From: Archilochus colubris
Taxonomy: Eukaryota; Chordata; Aves; Apodiformes; Trochilidae
Reading direction: 5' to 3'
DNA: 64,000 nt
Assembly: GCA_023079485.1 (NCBI GenBank)
Contig: CM041083.1
Location: forward strand, 171,857,480 to 171,921,479
A program made the position numbers and the translations under genes. Of this stretch, positions 1 through 11,765 are shown piece after piece. The notes below the pieces were generated by a model, which saw nothing but the letters and a program-made list of their open reading frames with translations, ran no database searches and was not told where the DNA came from. Position 1 is the stretch's first letter; the number at the start of each line of letters is the position of its first letter.

Positions 1-1815
1 CCAATAGTACTATCATATGTATTAGAAAACATGGGTAGATTTGAAAAGGAAACAATTCAGAGATAAGTCAACTTCTAGCACATTCTCTTTTTTATGGGAT
101 TCTTCCTCTCCAGGAACATTTGATTTCTTCTGGCTTTAGTAATTTATGATTTAAAATAATGTCTTGGAAATTGAGCAATATGAGCCAGGCTCACGAAAAC
201 CTTAAAAATGTGCTACAGCAAGTTTTGAGCTGTTCCTCAGTATTGACCTGAATGTCCTCAACAAATTATACAAGACTGCATTTGAGGTTGTTATCTGGTA
301 TGTCACAGTCATCTAATAAGTCAAACAATTCTTTGGAGCTTGTAGGGACAGATGCGAGATTTATGTGTCATGAGAGACTTTAATAACGCGTAGGATGGGA
401 ATTAAAATTTTATAAAGAAGAGATACTGAGATGAGAGACTCAGGACACTGTATGGAGTCATGAATAGGGGCACTTGGCACGGTCAGGATAGTACAAAATT
501 ATAAATGCATTTATTTAATAGAACTAGATTGCTCTTTGGCATGCAGGGCTGCTTTCTTGCCTCGTGACAAGCAAGCAGAATGGGAATGCAATCTTCCTGG
601 AGAAACTGTGAGACTTTTAATTTGCTGGAAATAGTGAAAAGACTGAAGGATGACAATTCAAACTGTACTCGATGTGGCTATTGCAAAGGCTTATTTATTA
701 TGTTTAGTCCTGGGTCAAGAGATTGGGTATTGTTGGAGGAGCTGAGGATCCCTTATCTTGTTAATTCAGTCTTTATTCAGGGTGATCTCCCTGAAGTTTG
801 AAAAAGTGCAGCTTTTTATGTTCAGAGCCAACCAAGAACTTGATAAAAGTCATCACACATGCATCTGTCATAATAGCTTTTCCCATATTCTCCTCATCTG
901 ACCTTTGTTACTGTCTGAATCATCCCCTATTGCATCTAAGTGGAACTTCCTTCCTTGTCATTGGGTGTTTTTGCATTGCATTAAAAATAATAGCCCCACA
1001 AACATATCCTCCAGCTTTATTTGCTCCACTTCACATACCTCACCCTGTCATCATGCTGTTAAAATCTCTGCAACTACCATCCTGCCCCTTGTGCTTAGCT
1101 ATTTGTGTGCTCCATTATTTCATGGCTGGGCTGCCTTTTGTCAGTGGGCTAGTAACGTATTTCTGCAGTCAGTGGGCATTTAATCTCATTTACTGTGATT
1201 CTGGGTAACTGCCAATTTTTTTGAATAGCCAATGTGGAAAAATTTGTCTTACAAATAAGAGTATGCATCACCTTACATGTCTGTGTTTATCCCCTTCACC
1301 ATGCTCCCCAGAGGACATAAGCATAAGTAAGTACACATAAGGACATCAGCAGAGGACATATCTCTGTTGAAGTGAGAGCCTTGCCATGGGGTACAGCCTG
1401 ACCTTCACTTTGATTTTCATTGCTGCAAAATCACCTAACAGCCAAGAATGGCATAGGTTTGAGTTGCAAAAAGCTGTCTCTTTAATTGAGTGAATGTCAT
1501 CTGTCCACCAAACGCTCAGGTCCAGAAGAGCAACAACATGGGCCTAACACTTTGCATTGGCACTAAAATGGTACCTGCAGTGTGAGCTGCCTTTCCAAGA
1601 GATGCTCTGGTGCCTCCCGCTCCAGGACAGCAGCTGCCAGAGAAACTTTAAACATGAGAGGCTCTAAACATAGAGAGGTGCATCAGGTTGAAGAAGTCCT
1701 CACCTTCTACAGGAAGCTTTCCCAAGGAAAATGAAGGGGAAGAGGAAGAGCACTGTCTCCCCAAAGGCAGGCCCAAAGAGACAACTTGCTGCCAGGCTGC
1801 AGCAAGTGAGGTTGT
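1..1815. other. Unique AT-rich sequence, no gene recognised
   Basis: No recognisable repeat or coding exon is visible. The longest open frame is 136 codons at 798-1208 (+), rich in Leu and Cys. It overlaps a second open frame in another phase and resembles no family I know, so it is taken as chance. A loose repetition of the word AGGACATA occurs at about 1312-1366. Confidence 0.5.
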
Positions 1816-2239
1816 ATCATAGAATCATAGAACCATAGAATCATAGAATTGGCTGGGTTGGAAGGGACCTCAGAGATCATCAAGTCCAACCCTTGATCCA
1901 CTGTTGCAGTTGCTAGACTATGGCACTAAGTGCCACATCCAGTCTCTTTTTAAATATCTCCAGGGACGGAGAATCCACTACTTCCCTGCGCAGCCCATTC
2001 CAATGTCTGATCACCCTCTCTGTAAAGAAATTCTTTCTAATATCTAACCTAAACTTCCCCTGGCACAACTTAAGACCATGTCCTCTTGTCTTGTTGAAAG
2101 TCATCTAGGAAAAGAGACCAACTCCCACCTGGCTACCCCCTCCTTTCAGGGAGTTGTAGAAAGTGATGAGGTCTCCCCTGAGCCTCCTCTTCTTCAGGCT
2201 GAACAGCCCCAGCTCCCTCAGCCTCTCCTCATAGGGCTC
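1816..2239 (-). mobile_element. CR1 LINE, 5'-truncated 3' end
   Basis: On the + strand this begins with four ATCATAGA-type units, the reverse complement of the CR1 3' terminal repeat. It then runs through the conserved 3' UTR into the end of ORF2. On the minus strand, 2104-1913 reads as the last ~60 codons of CR1 ORF2, including the typical RLDIRKNFF and RHWNGL words. Homology stops near 2239, so only the last ~420 bases of the element were copied. This 5' truncation is usual for target-primed reverse transcription. The copy cannot move on its own. It belongs to the same young-looking subfamily as the copies at 10976, 14897, 56385 and 62141. Confidence 0.93.
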
Positions 2240-5200
2240 AATGTAACCTCAATGTATCAAAACATTCTGCTGAAAATGACTCCTTAAATCAGTGGGACCA
2301 TGGCCAGGCTCCCACCAGACACCTCCTGCAAGGCTCCCAGCTCCCAGGCTTGTACTGGATTTATCAAGTCTGACTACAAGAGCTGAAGGAGCTTTTAGCA
2401 GTGGCTCCTTCTGCCTTGCTCAGCTACAGGTAGCACAGGACTCGGGTTTGCTGGGTGAGACCAAACACTACTGCAAATTGGTGCTCTCTTAATTAAGAGA
2501 AATGCAAAAGATGCAGTACCTGGAACACATTTGTCCAAGAAAAGAATGCTTCAACATACCTGTTCTTCTCCAAACACTACTTTCTACCATCTGCAGGCTT
2601 CCTTTGCTATGTGTTAATTCACTGAGTGTTTTGCCCAGACCTGTGGTCTTTGAATGAAATGTTAAGATGCTGTGAAGTCCTGAAGGTCACTTCTGCTGAG
2701 GCACGATCAGAAAACCCTCTATCTTTCCCAACATGTCCTGACAAAGAGAGGTCTCAGACACAAGAGCCTGCAATTCTAGCTGCCCTTTCTCCTGGGACTG
2801 TATTTATACAGCAACTTTCAATCTTGAGATATATTTTACACAGTTTTTTCTACAGCAACACCAAGAAACTTCGCTGTGTTACCACTGTTCCCAAAAGGTC
2901 ACTTTTCTTGACCTTTTCAGTAAGGATGAGAAAAGATGAGTAAATTCTTCCACCACCCATTGTACACATTTATGCTTCCTATATGGGCTCTTGTAGTGGA
3001 GATCATTGACAAATAGTAAGAGGTCAGAGCAAGGGGAAAGATACTGAGATAGTCTTCAAAATACTGAGGGAAGTCTGCCAGATAACTAAGTGTTATGAGG
3101 CTTGTCTATTTCATTGACCTATTGCACATTATTTAACACTTGCCACCTTTTCCTAAAAAGCCTGGATACTGTTGAAATCTCTTGCCACATGTATTATGCA
3201 GCACAACTCCCTTTGCTATTTTCTCACCAGCACTTTTATCTAGATATTATCTCCTTTTTTGGATTCCTAACTTTTCATTACTGCTGCTGTATTTTATCAT
3301 GCAAGTCCATAGTCAGTAAGTGAAGACAGGAGTGCTCTCAGGAGTTTCAGGTTATCAGTTTTGATTGCAGTATTCCCCATGCTGAGTATATACTTCTCAG
3401 ATAAGTATTCAGGCAGCATTTCTGCACAGGGCCAAGCTATGCAAGCCCTGGACACCAAGAATTTCAGAGAGCAATTCAGAGTAGCTGACAGATCTGGCTT
3501 CACCTCTAGGCAATGTAGCCAGCCCCTTAAGGGTGGTGGACAGCTTTTGCTTTGCAAGTTGAAGGTTACCTGTGAGTGAAGTTGGAAAAAAAAACCCAAA
3601 AAACAGCTTGTGGAGCTGTATTTTGGAAGGCATAGTACTGTCTACCATCATAGCCAAGGGGTATTTCTCTCATGGGGGCTGTGTAATACTATGTTAAGAC
3701 AGATGTAGCTAAACTCAAATGTTTGAGCTGTTACAAATTCAGCTGCCTGATCCTCTGTCCTGCTGACAGGAGTTTCCTGAAGCTGCAGAGGGACTGGGGC
3801 ACTCCTGACCCTCCATGCTCTGACAGCCACCAGTGAGGATGGAGTCACTGCTCCATGGACTAAACTTTCAGTCACAGGGCAGGAGAATGAACATAGCAGC
3901 AGCAGCACACACACCCCTTCATGCTGGCAGCTGAAAAGCTTCCTTTTCACTTGGCTTTGATAGAGCACAGTGCAAAAATCTGTAAAACTATAAAATTAAT
4001 GTGGTGACTTTTCTTTCCCTGTGGAAATCTGCAGGCATCAAAATAACCTCTACCTCTGTCAGTCCACTACTTGCAGCATTGCCTGGGTCCATCTGCAATC
4101 CAGATGAACTGTCAGCATCTTACTGTTGGAATTATAGATTTTGATTCCAATAGAAACATGATGATGAACATCAACTCCTCCTGTTCACCCACTGCATACT
4201 CACATCTGTCTATGTGACTTTTCTATGGGTTCAGTACCATCAAAATGTCACATCTGGAGATGATGTAAAACACCACAGCTCTATTGACCCACCCAGTTGT
4301 CCCCCATTTGTATTTGCTTAAACATTTCTGCCTGTATTTTATCTTGCACCCATCCTTGTTAAATTTCATCCTTTTTTTTTTCTTTTTTTTTTCCACAGAC
4401 AACTTTTCCACTTTGTAAAGTTTATTTGGAGTTTGAGCCTGTGTCACAGTCTCTCACAACCCATGTTATAGGCTGGCTAAATATCTGTATTCTCTCCTCT
4501 ACCATCCAAATAACAGGCACATTCAACAGAAACAATGTTGAGGTTATCTCAGGCTTCACGGAGGTCTTCCAGGAATCTCTTCTTTTTTGACAACAAACCA
4601 TCAGCAATTTTTCTTTTCTAGAGAGGTTGTCCACCAAATGTTCTGCCAATGTATTTTTAGTTCATTCAATACACTGGTTTCAAACAGCTTGCTCCTGACT
4701 AATCTACATGGACAGTTACTCAGTGTTTCCTTAGTGGCTCAGGGTTTCATTTTTGTTCCAGATCATTTTGTTCATTTTGTTCCAGAGATTTTCCAGGAAT
4801 TGTATTAAGCTAATTGTCGTTTTGTAGGTTGTTTTTAGTTTTCTTTGTATTTCTTTTTCAATTTCTTTGCCCTATTTTTTCAAAATAGGCCCCACGTATG
4901 CTCTTTTCTGGTCTCCTGGTGCCTCACCCCAACTCCAGCAGCTTTCTGATAGTGGACTCATTCAGATGCTGTTTCAACCTGCTTGCTAAGACAGCCCAGG
5001 GACTTAAGCTCACCAGAAAACATCTTTCTCAATTAGGTGGACCCAAGACTGTCCCTTCCATAGATGAAGGCTGTTACAAAGACATCAGCTGCTAACTGTG
5101 CAATCCATATGCTCCCCCTCCCAAAATCATCCTCCTCCCAAAGAAGTCATCCTTGTCTCAAAGGGTGGTTAGGAGAGACATGGTTACAGGACAGAACAAG

Positions 5201-7167
5201 GAGATCTGTCTTAGATTAATACAAATGAGAGAAACTCAGCCATGTGTGATGGGCTTCTGACCACCCTGAAAAGGACAGGTAACTTGGCAAGGGGAGAAAA
5301 CAAAATTATTTCTCTACCCTGAAAATGCAACAGGGACAAAGGGATAAGGGGGGGCATGGCTACTTGCACACAGGAGTAAAATTCAGCAAGCAGTTTCATT
5401 CCCAGGAGGCAAATGGACAGATGAGAATTATAACAATTTGATCATGAAGATTTTTTTAAAAATTCAAATCCCAAAACCAAAGTAAAACATTACGAGATTT
5501 GAATCATGAAATGGGTTTTGCTCTGCAATTATTTTCTCTGGTTTATAAATGAGGGGGGAAAACAGAAAAGTTGCTGTTTGACAGACACTGCAACTCATTT
5601 CAACCTCAATTTTTAAGGTTAGGTAAAGAGCTGAAAAAAAAAATCAATCATTTGCACAGCTCTAGTCCTGGAACCTTGGAAAATTACCCTCTAGAGATAA
5701 CAATTATGGGAGTTATGGTGCAGAACACCATCATGGAAGTTTAAATCAGAACAACCTGAGTTTTATATCATTTAGGAAGATGCTATCAGAGCTGTGTTTT
5801 GAAATAGGCCTAAAAGCAGTTTCTGAAGCAGTAATTATTATGGCTTGGCCTTCCCTATGCTTTTTGGTCTGCACTGGTAAGTGCAGTTACCTTTAATGCT
5901 CTACATGCTGACAGCATCAAATGGCAAGCAGTTTTCTTGCTGTGGATGAGATATCTGAGATGTATTGTTGTGCAACCACGCTGCTGGGAAAGATGAGTTG
6001 CTTTTACCTTCGTTCACCTTATTTGCACACATAGACACCCAGATGTAAAGGCCTCTCCTAGGGAATTCAACTCTTCCTCAGAGTCACAGCAGTTCTGAGT
6101 TTGTCCCTCAGGGTTCAGCAAGGGGGCTGTTGCTTTCTTCTGACCTTGCCTAATAAGGAGAGATTATTCAAGTGATGAGTTAAAAGATTTATGAGTGTAC
6201 CATTTTTCTCCAGTAATATATCATCAGTGAATGGAATTAATTAAGAAACTATTTGGTTTAGAGTTCCTTTTTTATCACTTTGGGTGTGGTCCATGAATAC
6301 TTACATATACACTGGAAAAACAGATACAACACATAATTCATTCAGAGGAGAGGTTGGTGTGTTCTGTCATGGCTGCTAAAACTGTACTATTTTAATTTCC
6401 ATTCCCTTTAAATGTTAAGCAGCATGTAATTTTCCCCTTGGCCTTCCCCAGCCCCTATTTCCATATCACTTTTGTGCACTCTTCTGAAACCCATCTGCTA
6501 AAGCAATATCTCATTATTGATAGTAGGTAGGTGTGTTTGGGGGTTTTTTGCTTGTTTTTGTTCGTTTTTTCCCTTTGAAGAATGAGTCTTTCTTTCTACT
6601 AACTGAGAATACTGGTTTTTGATTTATGTTTATGAGCCACTGCACTGTTGAGTAAGATCAGGTAGGACACATGTTTAAATTTGGACTCCAGGTACCCAGA
6701 AGAGGATGCAGATGTGTTTACTTTTTCCATTGAAGTAAAAAGAAAAACTTGGGGCAGGCTTGAGCTGGTCTGTTTTGCCACTGGAGGATGTTATAAACTA
6801 GTGACAGTATTGGATACTTTAGGAGATTCAAAATATGAGGTGTTCAAAACCTAAGAGTGTGAAAATGCCAAATATGTGGCAAGAAAGAAGTGTTATGAGG
6901 TAGCAGTCAGAGATCTCTGGATCTTCTTTACTTGAAGGCACTTGAAGACATCACTGAGGAAACACAAGGTGCAGAAGATGATCCAAACACCATGGCTGCT
7001 GGAATGGGGACAGGAAAGCCATGCAACAGCAGGGATGAGGTATGTGGGATAGCACCAGGTGAAGCAAACTAAAAGAAACTCAGACTCTGGAGAAAATCAT
7101 ATGAAAGCAGCTCCCACAGCCTGGGGATCAGCCCTGGCCATGGCTTTCCCCAAAGCCAGTATTGAAA
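2240..7167. other. Unique intergenic or intronic sequence
   Basis: No gene or dispersed repeat is recognised over about 4.9 kb. There is an interrupted T-tract at 4371-4392 and a G/T-rich patch at about 6535-6570. Open frames reach at most ~106 codons (3648-3968, minus), overlap one another in several phases and show no known motif. Confidence 0.5.
4371..4392. repeat. Poly-T tract
   Basis: A run of T is broken by a single C. It is a mononucleotide tract with no associated retroposon body that I could recognise on either side. Confidence 0.85.
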
Positions 7168-7491
7168 AACACAGAATCACAAAATATTAAGAGTTGGAAG
7201 GGGCCTCTGGAGATCATCTTTGTGCTGGGGGAAGTTTAGGTTGGATATTAGAAAGAATTTCTTTATAGAGAGGGTGATCAGGCATTGGAATGGGCTGCCC
7301 GGGGAAGTAGTGGATTCTCCATCTCTGGAGATATTTAAAAAGAGACTGGATGTGGCACTCAGTGCCATGGTCTAGCAACCGCAACGGTGGTTCAAGGGTT
7401 GGACTTGATGATCTCTGAGGTCCCTTCCAACCCAGCCAATTCTATGATTCTATGATCTTGTCCACCCCCCCAAGCAGGGAGTCCTGCTCTA
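7168..7491 (-). mobile_element. Old CR1 3' end, split by a younger CR1
   Basis: A degraded minus-strand CR1 3' tail lies at about 7168-7219 (ACAGAATCAC, then the GGAAGGGGCCTCTGGAGATCATC block). It resumes at about 7457-7491 (TTGTCC, a C-run, AAGCAGG, then CCTGCTCTAG). The two halves join into one continuous CR1 3' sequence once the plus-strand CR1 between them is removed. The tail type differs from the younger copy inside it, so this is an older subfamily. Confidence 0.8.
7220..7456 (+). mobile_element. CR1 LINE inserted into an older CR1
   Basis: This is a 5'-truncated CR1 of about 237 bp in + orientation. It starts inside the end of ORF2 (GGGGGAAGTTTAGGTTGG), carries the last ~45 ORF2 codons and the 3' UTR, and ends in two ATTCTATG-type units. 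It sits inside the minus-strand CR1 tail at 7168-7491. The 5-mer ATCTT occurs at both junctions and may be a short target-site duplication. The sequence matches the young subfamily seen at 1816 and 62141. Confidence 0.93.
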
Positions 7492-9091
7492 GGCTGGCTC
7501 TGGGCTGGCTCTGAGCACCTGCTGCAGGAGCAGGGATGCTAAGCACCCTGTCACTGAGCAGGATTTTCTCTGCAAGGGATCATCTGGGAACCAGGAGAGA
7601 GCAGCATTAGCACACGAGGCTCACTCAGCTGCACTAAAAGCTGGGGCAGTTCCCCCAAAATGTGCTACTGCAAACACTGGTGCTGATTACCATGATTGAC
7701 TTCAGCAGTCACTCAGTGGGGCAGTGTTGTTGGTGAGTTTTTATGAGACATATCATAAAATGCCCATCACAGACTCCAGGCACACCAGTAGGCTGCTGCC
7801 CCTGGTTCATCTGGTGCTGGGCCAGGGCTTGGGAAGGGAGGGATGGATGTTTTATCCCAGTCACAGCAATCATAGGAGACTTTGTAGTTGTGACTGTGGG
7901 GTCTCTGTGAAGGGAAGGTGAAACCTTCAGAGAGATGCTCTGCTAAGCTCTCCCTTTGCCTTTTTCCATCAATGGATGAACTAATCTGTGAATACCATTC
8001 CTGTTCATGTAGTTCACTCACTTTGTTAGTAAAATAAGGCTTGGAGACAGGGAGGAACCTTCTTAGGCTGTGAACTTCAGGCATCTCTTCAGGGTGTGAA
8101 GGACCTAAGTATGTGTCCTTCCTTTGTCTGATACAAGCTGGGACAGGAACCAAGGGTTCCTGCACCCCAGAGAGGTATCTGATTTATGTCCTCAGCATTC
8201 TCTAAGGAGCTTTCCCAGTCTCTGGGTTTGGGGCTTTTTAGTTTGTAAACAAGTCTTAATCAGTCACAGAAACAGACTTGAAGGTATCAGTCTCATTAGG
8301 ACCCCTTTATAACCAGTGGGCTGCCTGTATCTGGAGCAGATACCTTGTTTCATTTTGAGTTCATTTTCAGAAGTGAGAGGTGCTGTCAAGATGATCCCCA
8401 CAGGAGGTCCCTGCTTTTGAAATCCATTCCCTCTGACCTAGAAATCTGCCATTTTTAGTATTACACAAAGTCTGATTCACCCCAACTGCTTTCCCTCAGC
8501 TTTGCTCAGATGTGCACTGAACATCCATATTATTAATATAAGTCAAAGCTCGTTGGGATTCTAGGTGCTTTATTGTTTCTCGTAAATCACCTAAAACTTT
8601 AAAAAACTGCTAATTGTAATGCACTAGGATCTGATTTACTGTATACAGACAGAGGAAAAAAATGTTCTGAAACTTACTCCTTGAAGTATTGTTTCTTCCA
8701 TACTCAGAAACAAATAATCCAAGGTTATTAATAGCTGATACTTGTGGGTGCCCAGCACTTTTCCTTAGCAGGCACCCTGAGTAGTCAGGAACATGTCTTT
8801 TTAGGATTTATCAGACAGCTGCTGTTGAGGGACAGATTCTTAATGCAGAAAGATCCTTCTGGGTTTTGCTTCTATTAATTTTGCATAAGGCATTTTTGTT
8901 AGCCAGAATAAGATAGCACCACTTAGTCATGAATAACCAATAAAGGAATGCATATGTCAATATTGAGACAGTTTCCCAGTCCCTGGTGCTGGGTATTCAC
9001 AAATCAAGAGTGACATCCATGCAGAACAATCAGCCAACAGAGACATTTCTGTGGTGTGCCTGGATTAACTTGGAATGAATTATTTCCCCAG

Positions 9092-9214
9092 CTGGATGAG
9101 TTGCTTTCCCCAAAGTATGATTCTCCCATCCTTCCTCTACAGGGAATAAGGAATTACTATAGCAGAGGAACACAAGTGGCCTCAGTTTTCTTCTACCCCT
9201 TTATTAAATGGTTC
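9092..9214 (+). repeat. Duplicated segment, copy 1
   Basis: The core, about 90 bases from CCCATCCTTCCTCTACAG to CCTTTATTAAAT, recurs at 10453-10541 with only four substitutions. Similarity extends upstream over GGATGAGTT, but copy 1 carries about 12 more bases there. The core includes a pyrimidine tract ending in CTACAG followed by G, like a splice acceptor, and then a ~22-codon open stretch ending in TAA. It could be an old local duplication or two copies of an unrecognised dispersed element. Confidence 0.85.
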
Positions 9215-9776
9215 TAATGGCTGCTCCTGAAAAAAAGAAACATCTGATACACGTTGTGATGGAGAAATACAAAATGGTAATGGTAAAGTCCTTCTTTTTA
9301 CACAAGATTCTTCTTGTGCTTAGCTAGTCCTGCCTGGTGTGAGGTATGGGCCTTTAGTTGTCCTTCTTCACTGTGGTACTATTTATTCAGTTCTATGGGC
9401 ACATTGGATAAAAACCTGGACAAAAAGTGAATTACAACACAGTGAAAGAAGTGTGTGAGATAACCTCATGAAGGAGATTATCTCTACCACCCTGTGTATA
9501 TGTGCATATATATATGCATGTGTCTGTGCATCACCTATCCTTGCATTGACAGTTCCTCACATCTGCACTGTGTTTTCTGGAACAATCTACTTAAAGACAC
9601 TTAAGCGTCCACTTATTGCTGTTCAGTAACTGTAGTAATGTAGGTTAAAAAAAAAAAAGTTAATTTCCTCTAAGAGTAGCTGCAGAAAGAAAAGAAAATA
9701 CTAAGCTGTAGAGCAAGACTAGATTTTCAAAGGTTTTTACTTCTGCCTTTATAAATTTCCCCTTTCACCTCAAAGA

Positions 9777-9819
9777 AAAAATTAAAATAATAATAATAAT
9801 AGAAAAAAAAAAAAAAAAA
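9777..9819. repeat. (AAT)n and poly-A low-complexity tract
   Basis: Several ATA/AAT units are followed by a long A-run. No retroposon body is evident upstream. Confidence 0.85.
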
Positions 9820-10437
9820 GGGTAGTTCTGTGTCTTTCCTGTCTCTTACACATTTGGTTCCTGGCTTAACCCTGCCTGAAATTTCTATAGAAAAAGAGAA
9901 TCTTTTGGCCCTCTAGGCCCAACTTTTCTAATCCAGCACATCCAGAATCTTCAGCAAAGGAAGAAAACCAGTGTTTAAGAGTTCTGCTCCAGGAAAATGT
10001 GGCTCTGGAAACTGGAGTGTAACACCTAACGCTGCTTAGCTTAGTGAGGAGCAGTAATGCCTCTTTCTTTTTTTCAGACTTCAACTGAACCCTAGCATGC
10101 CTCCCAGTCCAAACATGCTCACACTGCATTCCCAAAGCACTCACAGCAGCTCCTGAGCAACTTAGAGGTAGTTTCTGATGAACACAAAAGCCTGCTGGGC
10201 TTGGGTATGGGATCAGACTTTGCTCTCCCCCTGAGATTTTAGATTCCTTTCAAGATTAAATTAATTATCTGGTACCAGGCAATGCTATCAGGATCTAAGC
10301 AAAACCAAAGTAATAATATCCCTGGCCACATCTGCAGGTGTGCAGAGAGTTCACAGGGAAATCGAGCACACTGAAATATGGGACACTGGGCATGAAAATC
10401 CTTCTGAATTTCAGACACACTGTCTAAGAACTTGGAC

Positions 10438-10541
10438 TTGGATGAGTTCTTTTCCCATCCTTCCTCTACAGGGAATAAGGAATTACTATAGCCGAGGGGC
10501 ACGAGTGGCCTCAGTTTTCTTCTACCCCTTTATTAAATAGT
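10438..10541 (+). repeat. Duplicated segment, copy 2
   Basis: This is the partner of 9092-9214 in the same orientation, about 1.35 kb downstream. The reading frame after the acceptor-like CTACAG is preserved in both copies. Of the four differences, two are synonymous and two change one residue each (Thr to Ala, Gln to Arg). Outside the shared block the flanks do not match. Confidence 0.85.
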
Positions 10542-10975
10542 TTATTAAATTGGTCCTGCCCAAGCAGGATTTTCTTTCTTTAGTACAAAGAAGTTGGGAA
10601 AGACTGGGTCATGCTTTTCACTCTGTCCCCTGCAGTGCCCAACTAATGGGGAAGAACTGCTTGTACTGGGATCACATCATCCTTTACAGAGAGGCAGCAG
10701 CTTCTGTGGACTATAACCCCCTCAAAATTTCCACAAGAAAATTTGTTTCTATTGTGTTTGCTGGAGCACACTGCAGCTCCTTTCAGCCATCAGACTGCTC
10801 ATTTTGTGTGCAAGAGATATATAGCCCATAGCAATGCAGAACCTGGAGAACAAGCATTTATATCTGACTTGGGTCCATTTTTTTTGTAGTATAATACAGA
10901 AAGAGAATGCTGACTCATAATTTGCCAGAAGTTTTCCATGACTGGTAAAATATCAGGTGAAATTAGAAAGCAGAT

Positions 10976-11659
10976 TCATAGAATCATAGAATCATAGAAT
11001 TGACTGGGTTGGAAGGGACCTCAGAGATCATCAAGTCCAACCCTTGAACTACCGCTGCAGTTACCAGCCCATGGCACTGAGTGCCACATCCAGTCTCTTT
11101 TTAAATAGCTCCAGGGATGGAGAATCCACTACTTCCCTGGGCAGCCCATTCCAATGTCTGATCACCCTCTCTGTAAAGAAATTCTTTCTAATATCCAACC
11201 TAAACCTCCCCTGGCACAACTTAAGACCGTGCCCTCTTGTCTTGTTGAAAGTCGTTTGGCAAAAGAGACCAACCCCCACCTGGCTAACCCCTCCTTTCAG
11301 GTAGTTGTAGAGAGTGATGAGGTCTCCCCTGAGCTGCCTCTTCTTCAGGCTGAACAGCCCCAGCTCCCTCAGCCTCTCTTCATAGGATCTGTGCTCGAGT
11401 CCCTTCACCAGCCTGGTTGCCCTCCTTTGGACCTGCTCCAGCACCTCAATCTCCTTCCTGAACTGAGGGGCCCAGAACTGGACACAGGACTCCAGGTGTG
11501 GCCTCACCAGGGCTGAGTACAGGGGCAGAATCCCTTCCCTGGACCTGCTGGCCACGCTGTTCCTGATACAGGCCAGGATGCCATTGGCTTTCTTGGCCAC
11601 CTGGGCACGCTGCTGGCTCATGTTCAGCTTCCTGTCAATCCAGACTCCCAGGTCCCTTA
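10976..11659 (-). mobile_element. CR1 LINE, 684 bp 3' fragment
   Basis: The + strand starts with three ATTCTATG-type units in reverse complement, then the CR1 3' UTR and the C-terminal third of ORF2. Homology ends at about 11659, immediately against a TA/CA microsatellite. The copy looks young, because its ORF2 portion has no stop codon or frameshift along its whole length. Confidence 0.95.
11061..11621 (-). pseudogene. CR1 ORF2 C-terminal fragment, frame still open
   Basis: This 186-codon open frame on the minus strand is the C-terminal part of the CR1 ORF2 polyprotein, downstream of the reverse transcriptase catalytic core. In CR1, ORF2 encodes endonuclease and reverse transcriptase for target-primed insertion. 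Visible family words are [16 protein letters not shown] near the N-terminus, then [20 protein letters not shown] and [33 protein letters not shown] is near the C-terminus. The frame continues upstream of the first Met to the truncation point at 11659. The endonuclease and the FADD-containing RT motifs are absent, so this is a dead fragment that has not yet accumulated disabling mutations. Confidence 0.9.
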
Positions 11660-11765
11660 TTCATTTATATATATGTGTGTGTGTGTCTGTCTATATATAT
11701 ATATTTATATATATATACACACACACATATATATATACACACACATATATATATATATGTACATT
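11660..11765. repeat. TA/TG/CA microsatellite with inverted symmetry
   Basis: Alternating TA, TG and CA runs fill about 105 bases. A TG-rich block near the left is mirrored by CA-rich blocks to the right, each flanked by TA runs, so the tract can fold on itself. It directly abuts the 5' end of the minus-strand CR1. A small open frame of alternating Tyr/Ile/Thr codons here is an artefact of the repeat. Confidence 0.95.

Larger units (their letters stand above)
7492..10974. other. Unique sequence with two copies of a ~90 bp segment
   Basis: Apart from the duplicated segment (9092-9214 and 10438-10541) and A-rich or TA-rich tracts near 9497-9530, 9643-9659 and 9777-9819, nothing is recognisable. 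Open frames such as 7767-8165 (minus, 132 codons) lack known motifs. Confidence 0.5.
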
